From: Anaerolineae bacterium | GTDB lineage: Bacteria > Chloroflexota > Anaerolineae > Anaerolineales > E44-bin32 | Reading direction: 5' to 3' | Assembly (NCBI GenBank): GCA_011174825.1 | Contig: DUEZ01000086.1 | Coordinates: 7,598 to 57,541 of the forward strand | Length of the DNA: 49,944 bases | Shown here: positions 25,501 to 33,727 of the stretch, one piece after another | Layout: each line of letters starts with the position of its first letter | Position numbering within the stretch: position 1 is the stretch's first letter | Notes under the pieces: model-generated | Seen by the model: only the letters and a program-made list of their open reading frames with translations | What the model was told of the DNA's origin: nothing | Database searches by the model: none | Translations under genes and position numbers: made by a program

Positions 25501-25827
25501 CAGAACGATGTTGCCCGCCAGCAGGGACCACCCGGCAAAGAAACCTCCCAGCCTCTCCAATGTCTCGTGAATCAGATTGTATGTCCCACCCCGCTCGCTG
25601 CTCCCACCAAGCAACTCAAGGATGTTTAGCAGCGTCAATCCCAAGACGATAAAAGTTAACAGGGAGGCTACGGCTGCCACCGGGCCAATCAATTCCAAGG
25701 TCCGGCTGGAAACCAGGAAACTCAAACCCAGCACCACGACCAGGCCTCGGGCAGAAACCTGGCCAATCGTTGTAAGCCTCTTGCCTAATCGAAGCTCGCC
25801 GAGGAAATCTTCTGTTTCGCGTTCCAT
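22510..25827 (-). CDS. Fusion of APC permease, two universal-stress (USP) domains and DUF389
   Basis: The 1,105-residue protein joins four modules. About 1-430 is an amino acid/polyamine (APC) type permease ([55 protein letters not shown]). About 455-595 is a USP domain ([31 protein letters not shown]). About 625-775 is a second USP domain ([43 protein letters not shown]). About 815-1010 is DUF389 ([70 protein letters not shown]) with a soluble tail. Each module is known; the combination is unusual. USP domains often bind ATP or cyclic nucleotides, so nucleotide-regulated transport is a fair hypothesis. The ATG at 25827 has GGGGA; an ATG four codons earlier is possible. Confidence 0.88.
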   Translation of the reverse strand: [1105 protein letters not shown]

Positions 25828-25839
25828 ATTTTTCCCCAT

Positions 25840-26189
25840 TCTTACGTGTTCAATGCTGTCTGATGATCCTACCTGCCTGGCTTTTCACCGACGATCTGGA
25901 AGCACTATCTTATGAATACACATATCTATGACAAGAGTCAGCGTCTCGATTTGGGATTCAAGATGTCCGGTTTCGTGCTCAGAAACCAACCTGAGACAAC
26001 GGCTACAGTTGAAGATTTGATTAGCAATCACATGGTGTCATTCCCTCGGATTGTACATCATCTCTGTTTTATTACTGTCGAAGGACAAATAAAGGTACGA
26101 TCGTTTCGTTTCGGGGGTACTTGATCCTTGCGGGAACTTCGGCATGATGACCGATTTCTACGACAACCCGCCAGACTCCTGATCACCGC
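25840..26189. other. Intergenic region without a recognisable gene
   Basis: About 350 bp between two minus-strand genes. A 70-codon plus-strand frame at 25912-26124 has no ribosome site, no homology I recognise and unusual composition, so I do not call it. The promoter of the permease-USP-DUF389 gene should lie here, but no clear -35/-10 pair was seen. Confidence 0.45.
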
Positions 26190-28715
26190 CTAAAATTGGA
26201 CCCTCCGGAAAAAAATTCTCTTTACCAATTCAGTTGTGATGATGTATAGGATGGTGATGCCCAACAATACCAGGATCACGGAAAGAGGCAGTGGTGTGAA
26301 ACCCAGCGGCTTGCTGATCGGCGAGTAAGGAAGAACGAGTGTAGCCACGGCAACAATCAAGGTTCCGATCATCAGGGAGGTGCCTGGTCTGCTCTTGAAA
26401 AATGGTAATCGAGTTCGAATCACGAGCATAATCGATAATTCTGTCATCACAGATACAACAAACCATCCTGTCCGAAATTGATCGTTTGTAGCATCCAAGA
26501 CAAGGAGCAGGAATCCGAAAGTGAGATAATCGAAAGCCGAGCTCACGACGCCGAAGGTGATCATAAAATTTTGAATGAAATGCAAATTCCAACGTCGCGG
26601 TCTCTCGAGGAGATCACGATCAACACGGTCATTGGCGATGGCAAAGGCAGGAAAATCGGTGAGGAAATTGGTGAGAAGGATTTGCATAGGCAACAGTGGC
26701 AAGAAGGGCAAAAAGAGCGACGCCCCGGCCATACTAAACATGTTACCGAAGTTGGCGCTGGTGGTCACAAACACATACTTGAGCGTATTGGCAAAGGTAG
26801 AGCGCCCCAAGAGGACTCCCCGACTAAGCACGGCCAGGTCCTGTTCGAGTAAAACAAAGTCGGCGGCTTCCTTGGCCACATCCACCGCCTTGTCGACCGA
26901 GATCCCCACATCAGCGGCATGCAGAGACGGCGCATCATTGATGCCGTCACCCATATAACCCACAACGTGCCCTCTCTTCTGTAATGCCAGGATGATGCGC
27001 TCCTTTTGATTGGGATCTACCTCGACAAAGAGATTGGTTCGTTCGACTTTCTGCCAGAGGGCCTCGTCGCGCATCTCGTCAAGCTCAGCCCCGGTCAGGA
27101 CGCCGACTACTTCCAACTCAATCGTCTCCGCGGTGTGCAACGCAACCAACTTGTTATCACCCGTGATGATCTTGAGGTCGACCCCCATTTTCTCCAACTC
27201 ATCGATGGTCTCCTTCACGCTAGCTTGGGGTGGGTCGAAGAAGAGCAAGTAACCTTCGAAGACCATATCATGCTCGTCATTCCGCGAGTACGAGATTTGT
27301 TGCAAGCTCAACCTCGTCGCCACACCCAAGACCCTGAAACCCTGCCCGCTCCACCCCGCGAAACGTTCCCCAATATGCTTCCGATGTTCATCGTTTATAG
27401 GTACCGCGATCTCACCATCTCGAACCTGCGTGCACACCGCAAGCACGTTAACTAACGCTCCCTTCGTTATAAGTCGATGCTCAGCACCCTCCCTTACCAC
27501 CACCGTTAGACGTTTGCGTACGAAGTCATACGGTATTTCATACACCTTTTCAACTCCACTTATATCAGGAGGTGCATGGGTTACGATGGCTTCATCCAAT
27601 GGGTTAGCGAGCCCTGTTTGGAGACGTGCGTTGAGGTAGGCATGGCGCAAGACATCATCCGAGGCTTGACCTTGAAAGTCCAACGCTCCATCCAACTGAA
27701 CCACACCTTCCGTGAGTGTGCCTGTCTTGTCGGTGCATAGCACGTCCATGCTGCCGAAGTTCTCAATGGCGTTTAACTGGCGGACGATGACACCCTGAGC
27801 CGCCATGGACTGTGAACCTTTGGAAAGATTGACGCTGATGATTGCTGGAAGCAATTCCGGCGTTAGGCCTACAGCCAGTGCGATCGCAAAAAGGAGCGAG
27901 TCGAGAATCGACTTGTGGAAGAAGACATTAATCGCAAAGACAGACACTACCAAAACCAGCATCATCCTGGTCAGCAGATAGCCAAATCGCCTTACCCCAC
28001 GCTCGAATTCCGTCTCCGGTGGGCGCAGGGAAAGGCTTTCCGCAATCTGACCGAATTCGGTCCCTTTCCCGGTCCGGACAATCAGGGCGCGGGCGGTACC
28101 GCTGCGTACGTTGGTGCCCATAAAGACACAATTGAATCGTTCGGCGAGGCTGGCACCGACAGCTACTGGATCTGGCTTCTTCTCCACCGGGAAGGTCTCC
28201 CCGGTGAGCACCGCCTGATTGACGTAGAAATCGTTGGCCTCCAGCAAGACCCCATCGGCGGGTATCAAGCTGCCAGCTGAGAGCATGACGACATCCCCCG
28301 GCACGATCTCTTCTGCTGGAAACGATTGCGATTCTCCGTCACGAAGGACCGTGGCACTGATCTTCACCTGATCGCGCAACTTCTCGATCGCGGCGCTAGC
28401 GTTGTACTCTTGGACGAAACTGAGCACGGCGCTGCCAAGCACAATCGTCAGCACGATCAGGGCATCCACCCAATCTTGCGTCGCTGCGGATACAACAGTG
28501 GCAAAGAGCAAGATAAGGATGAGTGGACTCTTGAACTGGTTGAGGAAAAGTTTTAAAGGCGTAGCCTTCTCGCGCGCTTTAAGCAGGTTAGGGCCAAACT
28601 GCTGCAAGCGATTGCTCGCCTCAGAATTTGTCAATCCCTCGGGAGAGCTTGCCAGAGCTGCCAGCAAACTTTCGGAGGTCTGACACCAATAGTGATCAAG
28701 GGCGGTTGGTTCCAT
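26190..28715 (-). CDS. P-type ATPase, magnesium-translocating (MgtA/MgtB-like)
   Basis: The 841-residue ATPase has the actuator motif LTGETFPVEK, the phosphorylated Asp in DVLCTDKTGTLTEG at about 330, KGALVNVL in the nucleotide domain and GYMGDGINDAPSLHAADVGISV at about 590. The helix-4 segment AVGLTPELLPAII and the following SKGSQSMAAQGVIVRQLNAIENFGSMD match the MgtA/MgtB subgroup rather than calcium pumps. That subgroup imports Mg2+ when it is scarce. NFLTDFPAFAIANDRVDRDLLERPRRW is typical of the C-terminal part. The Mg2+ assignment is good but specificity can drift in this family. ATG follows GGAGAT. The DUF421 gene lies 43 nt upstream on the same strand, and a CorA relic is 3 kb away. Confidence 0.87.
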   Translation of the reverse strand: MEPTALDHYWCQTSESLLAALASSPEGLTNSEASNRLQQFGPNLLKAREKATPLKLFLNQFKSPLILILLFATVVSAATQDWVDALIVLTIVLGSAVLSFVQEYNASAAIEKLRDQVKISATVLRDGESQSFPAEEIVPGDVVMLSAGSLIPADGVLLEANDFYVNQAVLTGETFPVEKKPDPVAVGASLAERFNCVFMGTNVRSGTARALIVRTGKGTEFGQIAESLSLRPPETEFERGVRRFGYLLTRMMLVLVVSVFAINVFFHKSILDSLLFAIALAVGLTPELLPAIISVNLSKGSQSMAAQGVIVRQLNAIENFGSMDVLCTDKTGTLTEGVVQLDGALDFQGQASDDVLRHAYLNARLQTGLANPLDEAIVTHAPPDISGVEKVYEIPYDFVRKRLTVVVREGAEHRLITKGALVNVLAVCTQVRDGEIAVPINDEHRKHIGERFAGWSGQGFRVLGVATRLSLQQISYSRNDEHDMVFEGYLLFFDPPQASVKETIDELEKMGVDLKIITGDNKLVALHTAETIELEVVGVLTGAELDEMRDEALWQKVERTNLFVEVDPNQKERIILALQKRGHVVGYMGDGINDAPSLHAADVGISVDKAVDVAKEAADFVLLEQDLAVLSRGVLLGRSTFANTLKYVFVTTSANFGNMFSMAGASLFLPFLPLLPMQILLTNFLTDFPAFAIANDRVDRDLLERPRRWNLHFIQNFMITFGVVSSAFDYLTFGFLLLVLDATNDQFRTGWFVVSVMTELSIMLVIRTRLPFFKSRPGTSLMIGTLIVAVATLVLPYSPISKPLGFTPLPLSVILVLLGITILYIITTELVKRIFFRRVQF

Positions 28716-28758
28716 GGTTTCGCATCTCCAAAATGAGCACGTCCAAGATCATAGCGCA

Positions 28759-29271
28759 TTACTGGTGTCGCAGAAACTTCATGGGTCGTTTTACCCGCTT
28801 GGTCATCCCGCCGACCGGCACCACGCTGATCGAGCCATCGATCTCAAGGACGGCCATTTCAACATCCCCGAGATCTTTGACGCCGTGTTCTCGCAGTGCG
28901 GCCTCAAGCATCTCCTGATCAATCCCCTCATGGCGCAGGTGATCCGCGATGACCTCGCCGCGCAGGACAAGCAGAGTGGGTGTTCCCTCCACCAGATGGC
29001 GCAACTGGGGCCAGCGCATGCGCAACTGGGAGACAATCACATTGAGAACAAGAAGAACAACCGCAGCCAGAATCCCTCCTATCAGCGAGGTATCAGGACC
29101 CACCATGGCATTCTGAACAGCATTCGCTAACAGGAGCAGCACGATAAGGTCGAAAACCGTCATCTGACCAATTTCGCGCTTGCCGGCTAATCGCAAACCT
29201 ACAAGAAGGACCAAGTAGATTACTGCTGTGCGAACGACAATATCCCAGGCCGTCACAGCCAATGTCATCAT
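28759..29271 (-). CDS. DUF421 (YetF-type) membrane protein
   Basis: The 170-residue protein has three hydrophobic helices (IVVRTAVIYLVLLVGLRLAGKREIGQMTVFDLIVLLLLANAVQNAM, then GGILAAVVLLVLNVIV) and a cytoplasmic domain with the family marks GTPTLLVLRGEV, EMLEAALREHGVKDLGDVEMAVLEIDGSISVV. Members appear in Bacillus spore and envelope genes and their biochemical role is not known. I chose the double ATG at 29271, with AGGAG seven bases upstream; in-frame ATGs at 29289 and 29307 have weaker sites. It lies directly upstream of the magnesium-type ATPase, so the two probably share a transcript. Confidence 0.85.
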   Translation of the reverse strand: MMTLAVTAWDIVVRTAVIYLVLLVGLRLAGKREIGQMTVFDLIVLLLLANAVQNAMVGPDTSLIGGILAAVVLLVLNVIVSQLRMRWPQLRHLVEGTPTLLVLRGEVIADHLRHEGIDQEMLEAALREHGVKDLGDVEMAVLEIDGSISVVPVGGMTKRVKRPMKFLRHQ

Positions 29272-29847
29272 ATCTTCATCTCCTGACATATTAGATGCTT
29301 TACTCAATAAGAGAGGCTAGCACATGTATCTTGGCGTGAAGACCTTGAGTTGTCAATATCTAAGCAGCCGGAACACTAAGATTTTGTATCCTACTTATTT
29401 TACTTACAGGTGCTTTTCCCAAAGAAAACTTCGAATCGGCCAGAGCAACTTGACTCTCCTTGCACAATCGCTTCTCGGGACCCCTATGATGGCACGAGTT
29501 CAAAAGATTACATGTGGTACTAGTTCGGCAGTAATAGAGTAGAGGTTGAGTTGATGAATGGCCATTCGCAATTGTGATCCCGCTAGATGGCAACCCAGCT
29601 TTCAAAGCAGAGGCGTTCAAAGGCAATTGATACGATTCTCGTGTTTAACGTTTTGACTTCGCGCTATGAACGACTCATAAGTTATACTCAAGCTGGCAGA
29701 ATGCATTTTTTAAGCAAAGCACAGCTACGAAAACGATGGAACTTCGTGGGAATTGAGCCCTTCACTTTATTGGAAAGGGAAACAACAGACTCACGACCAT
29801 CAGCTTACAACCATCCCATTCCAGGAATATCAATGGAGGATAACGCT

Positions 29848-30519
29848 ATGACGCAGAACAAAACTTCCCAAGGGGAGGATTGGGGATACGAATTTTACCC
29901 GCGCGCATATCCCCATGCTCCTGGACATCCGCGGTTGGACATCACGATTCCTAAAACTCCCACCGGTCGTCATTTCGATCCAGTGACTGTACAACTTCTG
30001 GTCCGAGCCCGCACCCACATTACATCAGGTGGTGTTGAAACGATCAGGATTCATCACCCGTGGCCGCACGAAAGTCACTTTCAAGCATGTGCTGGACGAA
30101 TCATCATCGAGGACCGATATGACAAAAAAGTAGAAGCTTTCACCTTTGGTGGAAACCTGAACATTCTGATAGAAGAGAGAGATACCCAGTGTGTTTTTGA
30201 ATCGCCTGCTCCTATTCTCGAGCTCATCAGCACAAGTTCAATCGCAACTGTGCTTGCAGAAGAAACAGAGATTTTGCTTGCCGAGAGGCGAGCTGAGTGG
30301 TTGCCTGATATCGAAGCCTATGAGCAAAGATTGACGAATGTCTCACCACTTGATCTTTACACCACCTGCTTAGAAACGCTTAGGCAGAAACATGAACATA
30401 CGCAACACCTAATTGAAGAGACCCATCAATTGATTCACTTCATCCACGACGAGATCCATACCCTTAAAGAGCAAAACCTTTGGCCGGACAAAGTTCCTAC
30501 ACTTGCAGAAGTACTCTAA
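29848..30519 (+). CDS. Unrecognised protein with C-terminal coiled coil
   Basis: I do not recognise this 223-residue protein. Its first 30 residues include YEFYPRAYPHAPGHPRLDITIPKTP. A beta-rich, histidine-bearing middle (IRIHHPWPHESHFQACAGRIIIEDRYDKK, FTFGGNLNILIEERD) is followed by an acidic helical C-terminus with many Glu, Gln and His residues (LETLRQKHEHTQHLIEETHQLIHFIHDEIHTLKEQ) that should form a coiled coil. No signal peptide or membrane helix is present. The ATG at 29848 has GGAGG eight bases upstream; the frame is open back to 29587 but that part has no ribosome site and reads poorly. The region is AT-rich. It precedes an MscS gene by 218 bp. Confidence 0.6.
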   Translation: MTQNKTSQGEDWGYEFYPRAYPHAPGHPRLDITIPKTPTGRHFDPVTVQLLVRARTHITSGGVETIRIHHPWPHESHFQACAGRIIIEDRYDKKVEAFTFGGNLNILIEERDTQCVFESPAPILELISTSSIATVLAEETEILLAERRAEWLPDIEAYEQRLTNVSPLDLYTTCLETLRQKHEHTQHLIEETHQLIHFIHDEIHTLKEQNLWPDKVPTLAEVL

Positions 30520-30537
30520 TTTAAGACGCAAATCCTC

Positions 30538-30600
30538 CATCATCAGCCATCCTATAAAATTCCGAAATAAGGGTTTACTGCTGATGATTTATTTTTTCTT
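30538..30600 (+). terminator. Probable terminator after the unrecognised gene
   Basis: ATCATCAGC (30539-30547) pairs with GCTGATGAT (30581-30589) and is followed by TTATTTTTTCTTT. The loop is long (about 33 nt), so confidence is moderate. Confidence 0.5.
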
Positions 30601-30737
30601 TGGTTAATCAAGGAAAACGCTACCAAGCTTCCACCTTGATCCTGGAGATACCAACGACCTACCATATGCGTTATTATTACCAGCATTACTCGACGAGATC
30701 ACAACCGTCTGTATATTAAGCGAAGGAGGACAATTCG

Positions 30738-31655
30738 ATGCAGGAAAACCTCATTCAATGGCTCGAGAATCCTACCGTGCGCGGCACGCTAATATCGATC
30801 ATCGGTGCGATCGTGATTGCTATCATTGTCCGCATCTTGCAACGATCTTTCGACCGTAGGATACAAGAGTCTGACATACGCTATAGGGTACGTAAGCTGA
30901 TCGGGTTATTGGGTTACCTGACAGCTTTTCTTTACATCACCCTTGTGTTTAAGGACCAATTAGGGCATTTGACGGTCGCTTTTGGTGTCGCCGGTGCCGG
31001 AATCGCCTTCGCTCTGCAGGAGGTGATTGCCAGTATCGCTGGCTGGGTGGCGATTTCGCTTGGCCATTTTTATCAGGTTGGCGATCGTGTGCTGTTGGGC
31101 GGGGTCAAAGGTGACATCGTGGACATCGGCGTTTTGCGCACAACGCTCATGGAGATCGGCGACTGGGTGGGATCTGATCTTTACAACGGTCGTATCGTCC
31201 GTGTCGTTAACAGTATTGTGTTCAAAGAACCGGTTTTTAATTATTCGGGGGACTTTCCCTTCCTCTGGGATGAGCTTACGATACCGGTTAAATACGGTGG
31301 CGACCGTAAGCAGGCAAAGGAGATTATCCTACAGGTCGCTAAAGAAATCGTGGGGGATTATTCCCTACAAGCCCATCAATCCTGGCAGCACATGATTACG
31401 AAATACATGCTTGAACGCGAAACGGTGGAACCCATCGTCACGCTCATTGCCAATGACAATTGGATGGAATATACCCTTCGCTACGTTGTCGATTATAAAA
31501 GACGACGGTTGGTTAAGGATCAGCTCTTCACCCGCATCCTTGATGAGATCGATAAAACTGATGGTCGAGTAGCAATCGCTTCAACAACCATTCATCTTGT
31601 TGAAACTCCCGCATTTGATGTTCGAATCTCAGAGGAAATGCAGAGCACCAGCTAG
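30738..31655 (+). CDS. MscS-family mechanosensitive ion channel
   Basis: The 305-residue channel has two N-terminal helices, then the pore helix and beta domain typical of MscS: TVAFGVAGAGIAFALQEVIASIAGWVAI (about 79-106), QVGDRVLLGGVKGDIVDIGVLRTTLMEI and RIVRVVNSIVFKEPVFNYS, where VNS replaces the usual IPN. A C-terminal alpha-beta cage of about 110 residues follows (LTIPVKYGGDRKQAKEII..YTLRYVVDYKRRR). It would open on membrane tension in hypo-osmotic shock. AGGAGG precedes the ATG by seven bases. It seems monocistronic; a CorA relic lies just downstream. Confidence 0.92.
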   Translation: MQENLIQWLENPTVRGTLISIIGAIVIAIIVRILQRSFDRRIQESDIRYRVRKLIGLLGYLTAFLYITLVFKDQLGHLTVAFGVAGAGIAFALQEVIASIAGWVAISLGHFYQVGDRVLLGGVKGDIVDIGVLRTTLMEIGDWVGSDLYNGRIVRVVNSIVFKEPVFNYSGDFPFLWDELTIPVKYGGDRKQAKEIILQVAKEIVGDYSLQAHQSWQHMITKYMLERETVEPIVTLIANDNWMEYTLRYVVDYKRRRLVKDQLFTRILDEIDKTDGRVAIASTTIHLVETPAFDVRISEEMQSTS

Positions 31656-31693
31656 GATGTGGCCTGGTCAAACGATCTGTTCAATCAGTATAT

Positions 31694-31928
31694 AGGGCAC
31701 CTACCTCTCTGCAGTTAGTAACCGAATGAACGAATTGATGCAAGTCCTGACCGTGATCACCACGATCTTCATGCTCGTCTTTTTCCTGTTCGGCTTCTTT
31801 GGGATGAACTTCTTCCAACCTGTTCTAAGCCTATCACCTTGGACGGGTCAAAAGGCATTTTCCTGATGATCGGCTCGGTGGTTATTATTCCTTTCAGGAT
31901 GCACTGGCGGATGCATCGACGGGGGTGA
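31694..31928 (+). pseudogene. Relic of a CorA magnesium transporter C-terminus
   Basis: From a TAG at 31693, the plus frame reads GTYLSAVSNRMNELMQVLTVITTIFMLVFFLFGFFGMNFFQPV, which matches the end of CorA: the VSNRMNEVMKVLTVI helix and the GMNF selectivity motif (GMN near 31801). The reading then slips to another frame at about 31845 and continues KGIFLMIGSVVIIPFRMHWRMHRRG to a TGA at 31926, which resembles the second CorA helix and basic tail. The N-terminal 80 percent of the gene is missing. So this is a decayed, frameshifted fragment. No other gene is visible between 31656 and 31970. Confidence 0.75.
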
Positions 31929-31973
31929 ATGTAAATGCAAGCAAAACGTACACACCCGATCTCGCGACTCCTG

Positions 31974-31979
31974 TATAAT
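31974..31979 (+). promoter_or_regulatory. -10 box of the murJ promoter, implying a leaderless mRNA
   Basis: A perfect TATAAT ends 8 nt before the murJ GTG at 31988. Transcription would start at or within about two bases of the start codon. No good -35 is present. Confidence 0.6.
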
Positions 31980-31987
31980 CCTCTTCC

Positions 31988-33556
31988 GTGAGCGACTCTA
32001 GCTCTGCCTCCGATCGACAGATCGCCCGCGCCGCAGGCACGGTCATGGTCGGCTTTGTCCTTTCCAGTCTGATGGGCTTGATCAGCGACATCTTGGTCTC
32101 TCGCGCCTTTGGGACCAACCCCGAACTGGACGCCTTCTACGCCGCGAATCGGCTGCCTGAGACGCTCTTCAATCTCATGGCAGCCGGTGTGTTGGCCTCC
32201 GCCTTCTTGCCCACCTTCACCGACTTCTTGACGCGTCGCAATCATGACGGTGCTTGGCGCCTGACCTCGGCGATTGCCAACCTGGTCCTCATCGCCCTAG
32301 GGTCGGTTTCCCTGATTTGTTGGCTAGCCGCTCCATGGCTTGTGCGCACCGTGCTCGCCCCCGGTTTCAAGGATCCGAGCCAGATTAAATTAACCGTGTC
32401 TCTGCTACGCGTGATGCTCCTCTCACCGACGATCTTCAGTCTGAGCGGATTGCTCATGGCGACGCTCAACGCACACCAACACTTCGCACTGCCAGCGTTG
32501 GCGCCTGCATCTTATCGGCTCGGCTGGATCATCAGCGTGCTGGTTTTTGTTCCACGCTTTGGGATCGATGGTCTGGCGTGGGGTGTTGTGCTTGGCGCAG
32601 GGTTGCATCTGGCGGTACAACTGCCTGCACTGCGTGGTTTAAGAGCACAGTACATCTTCGATCTGGGCTTACGCAATCCTGCTGTTGGACAGGTCGTTCG
32701 ACTGATGGGACCTCGCATGATAGGCGCAGCTGTGGTGCAGATCAATTTCATCGTCAACAACATTATCGCTTCCGGACAACCCGAGGGCAGTGTGACAGCC
32801 ATCACCTTTGCCTTTAGGCTGATGCTCATGCCCCAAGCGGTGATCGCGCAAGCGATCGCCATCGCCGCCCTGCCGACCTTCTCGGCTCAAGTGGCGAGAG
32901 GGAAGCATGATGAAATGCGAGCCTCCCTGGCCACCACATTGCGCGGGGTGATCTTCCTCTCCCTCCCAGCCAGCCTGGGTCTAATCTTGCTGCGCCGCCC
33001 CGTTGTGGCTTTGCTCTACCAACGCGGCGAATTCACCACCGCCTCAACCGAATTGGTGGCCTGGGCACTGCTTTGGTACGCCGCCGGCCTTGTTGGCCAC
33101 GCTGTCTTCGAGATCATCGTACGCGCCTTCTACGCCATGAAGGACACCCGCACTCCGGTCATCGTCGGAGTCTTGGCGATGAGTCTTAACATCCTCTTCA
33201 GTCTGACCTTTTCAGCTTGGTTCGCCCGGATCGGGTGGGCACCCCACGGTGGTCTGGCGCTCGCCAATACCCTCGCCACAGCTTTGGAGTGCCTGACGTT
33301 GTTGTGGTTGATGCGTCGCAGGATGGGGGGACTTGATATTGGTCGGTTGCGCCGGGGCTTATTGGCCAGTGTGGGGGCTACACTCGCCATGGGAGTAGCA
33401 TTGTGGCTCTGGTTAAGTTTCACAGAGGGGAGTTCGATCTGGCTGACTGGCGGCGTGGGGGTTATCGCCGGGGCGGGGGTGTACTGGCTGATCGCGCTTG
33501 CGCTCGGTGCTCCTGAGGCGCGTCATCTACCTGGGATGCTCCTGCGGCGTGACTGA
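31988..33556 (+). CDS. murJ: Lipid II flippase MurJ (MviN family)
   Basis: The 522-residue membrane protein has about 14 hydrophobic helices and MurJ marks: VSRAFGTNPELDAFYAANRLPETLFNLMAAGVLASAFLPTF at about 38-78 and PQAVIAQAIAIAALPTFSAQVARG at about 279-302, then YQRGEFTTAST and RAFYAMKDTRTPV. It moves lipid II across the membrane for peptidoglycan synthesis. The GTG at 31988 sits directly behind a TATAAT and has no ribosome site, so it is probably translated from a leaderless message. It is convergent with xseB; the gap holds three dispersed palindromes. It appears monocistronic. Confidence 0.92.
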   Translation: MSDSSSASDRQIARAAGTVMVGFVLSSLMGLISDILVSRAFGTNPELDAFYAANRLPETLFNLMAAGVLASAFLPTFTDFLTRRNHDGAWRLTSAIANLVLIALGSVSLICWLAAPWLVRTVLAPGFKDPSQIKLTVSLLRVMLLSPTIFSLSGLLMATLNAHQHFALPALAPASYRLGWIISVLVFVPRFGIDGLAWGVVLGAGLHLAVQLPALRGLRAQYIFDLGLRNPAVGQVVRLMGPRMIGAAVVQINFIVNNIIASGQPEGSVTAITFAFRLMLMPQAVIAQAIAIAALPTFSAQVARGKHDEMRASLATTLRGVIFLSLPASLGLILLRRPVVALLYQRGEFTTASTELVAWALLWYAAGLVGHAVFEIIVRAFYAMKDTRTPVIVGVLAMSLNILFSLTFSAWFARIGWAPHGGLALANTLATALECLTLLWLMRRRMGGLDIGRLRRGLLASVGATLAMGVALWLWLSFTEGSSIWLTGGVGVIAGAGVYWLIALALGAPEARHLPGMLLRRD

Positions 33557-33578
33557 TAGAAACCTCAATCTGAATATT

Positions 33579-33646
33579 GCAGGGGCAATTCACCGTTCGT
33601 GCCGCGAAAACTGGCCAGGGTGCGAGACGGCATGAATTGCCCCTAC
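33579..33646. repeat. GTAGGGGCAATTC-ended element, shorter copy
   Basis: Begins GCAGGGGCAATTCACCG and ends CATGAATTGCCCCTAC, with CGTTCGTGCCGCG and TGCGAGACGGCATG inside. It is the inverted, internally deleted counterpart of 5726-5822. Confidence 0.75.
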
Positions 33647-33673
33647 AAGCAGTGAAACATAATTTCCAACACT

Positions 33674-33700
33674 GTAGGGGCGGGGTAACCCCGCCCCTAC
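33674..33700. repeat. GTAGGGGC-family palindrome with CGGGGTAACCCCG core
   Basis: A perfect 27-bp palindrome (13-bp arms around one base) with the family's GTAGGGGC/GCCCCTAC ends. Confidence 0.8.
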
Positions 33701-33727
33701 AAAGAGTGAGGCACAATATGCAACGTA

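Noticed and set aside
25912..26124. 70-codon plus-strand frame
   Set aside because: No ribosome site, no recognisable similarity, isolated between minus-strand genes.
29587..29847. Upstream part of the frame leading into the unrecognised 223-residue protein
   Set aside because: No ribosome site at its ATG, different composition, and a better start at 29848 with GGAGG.
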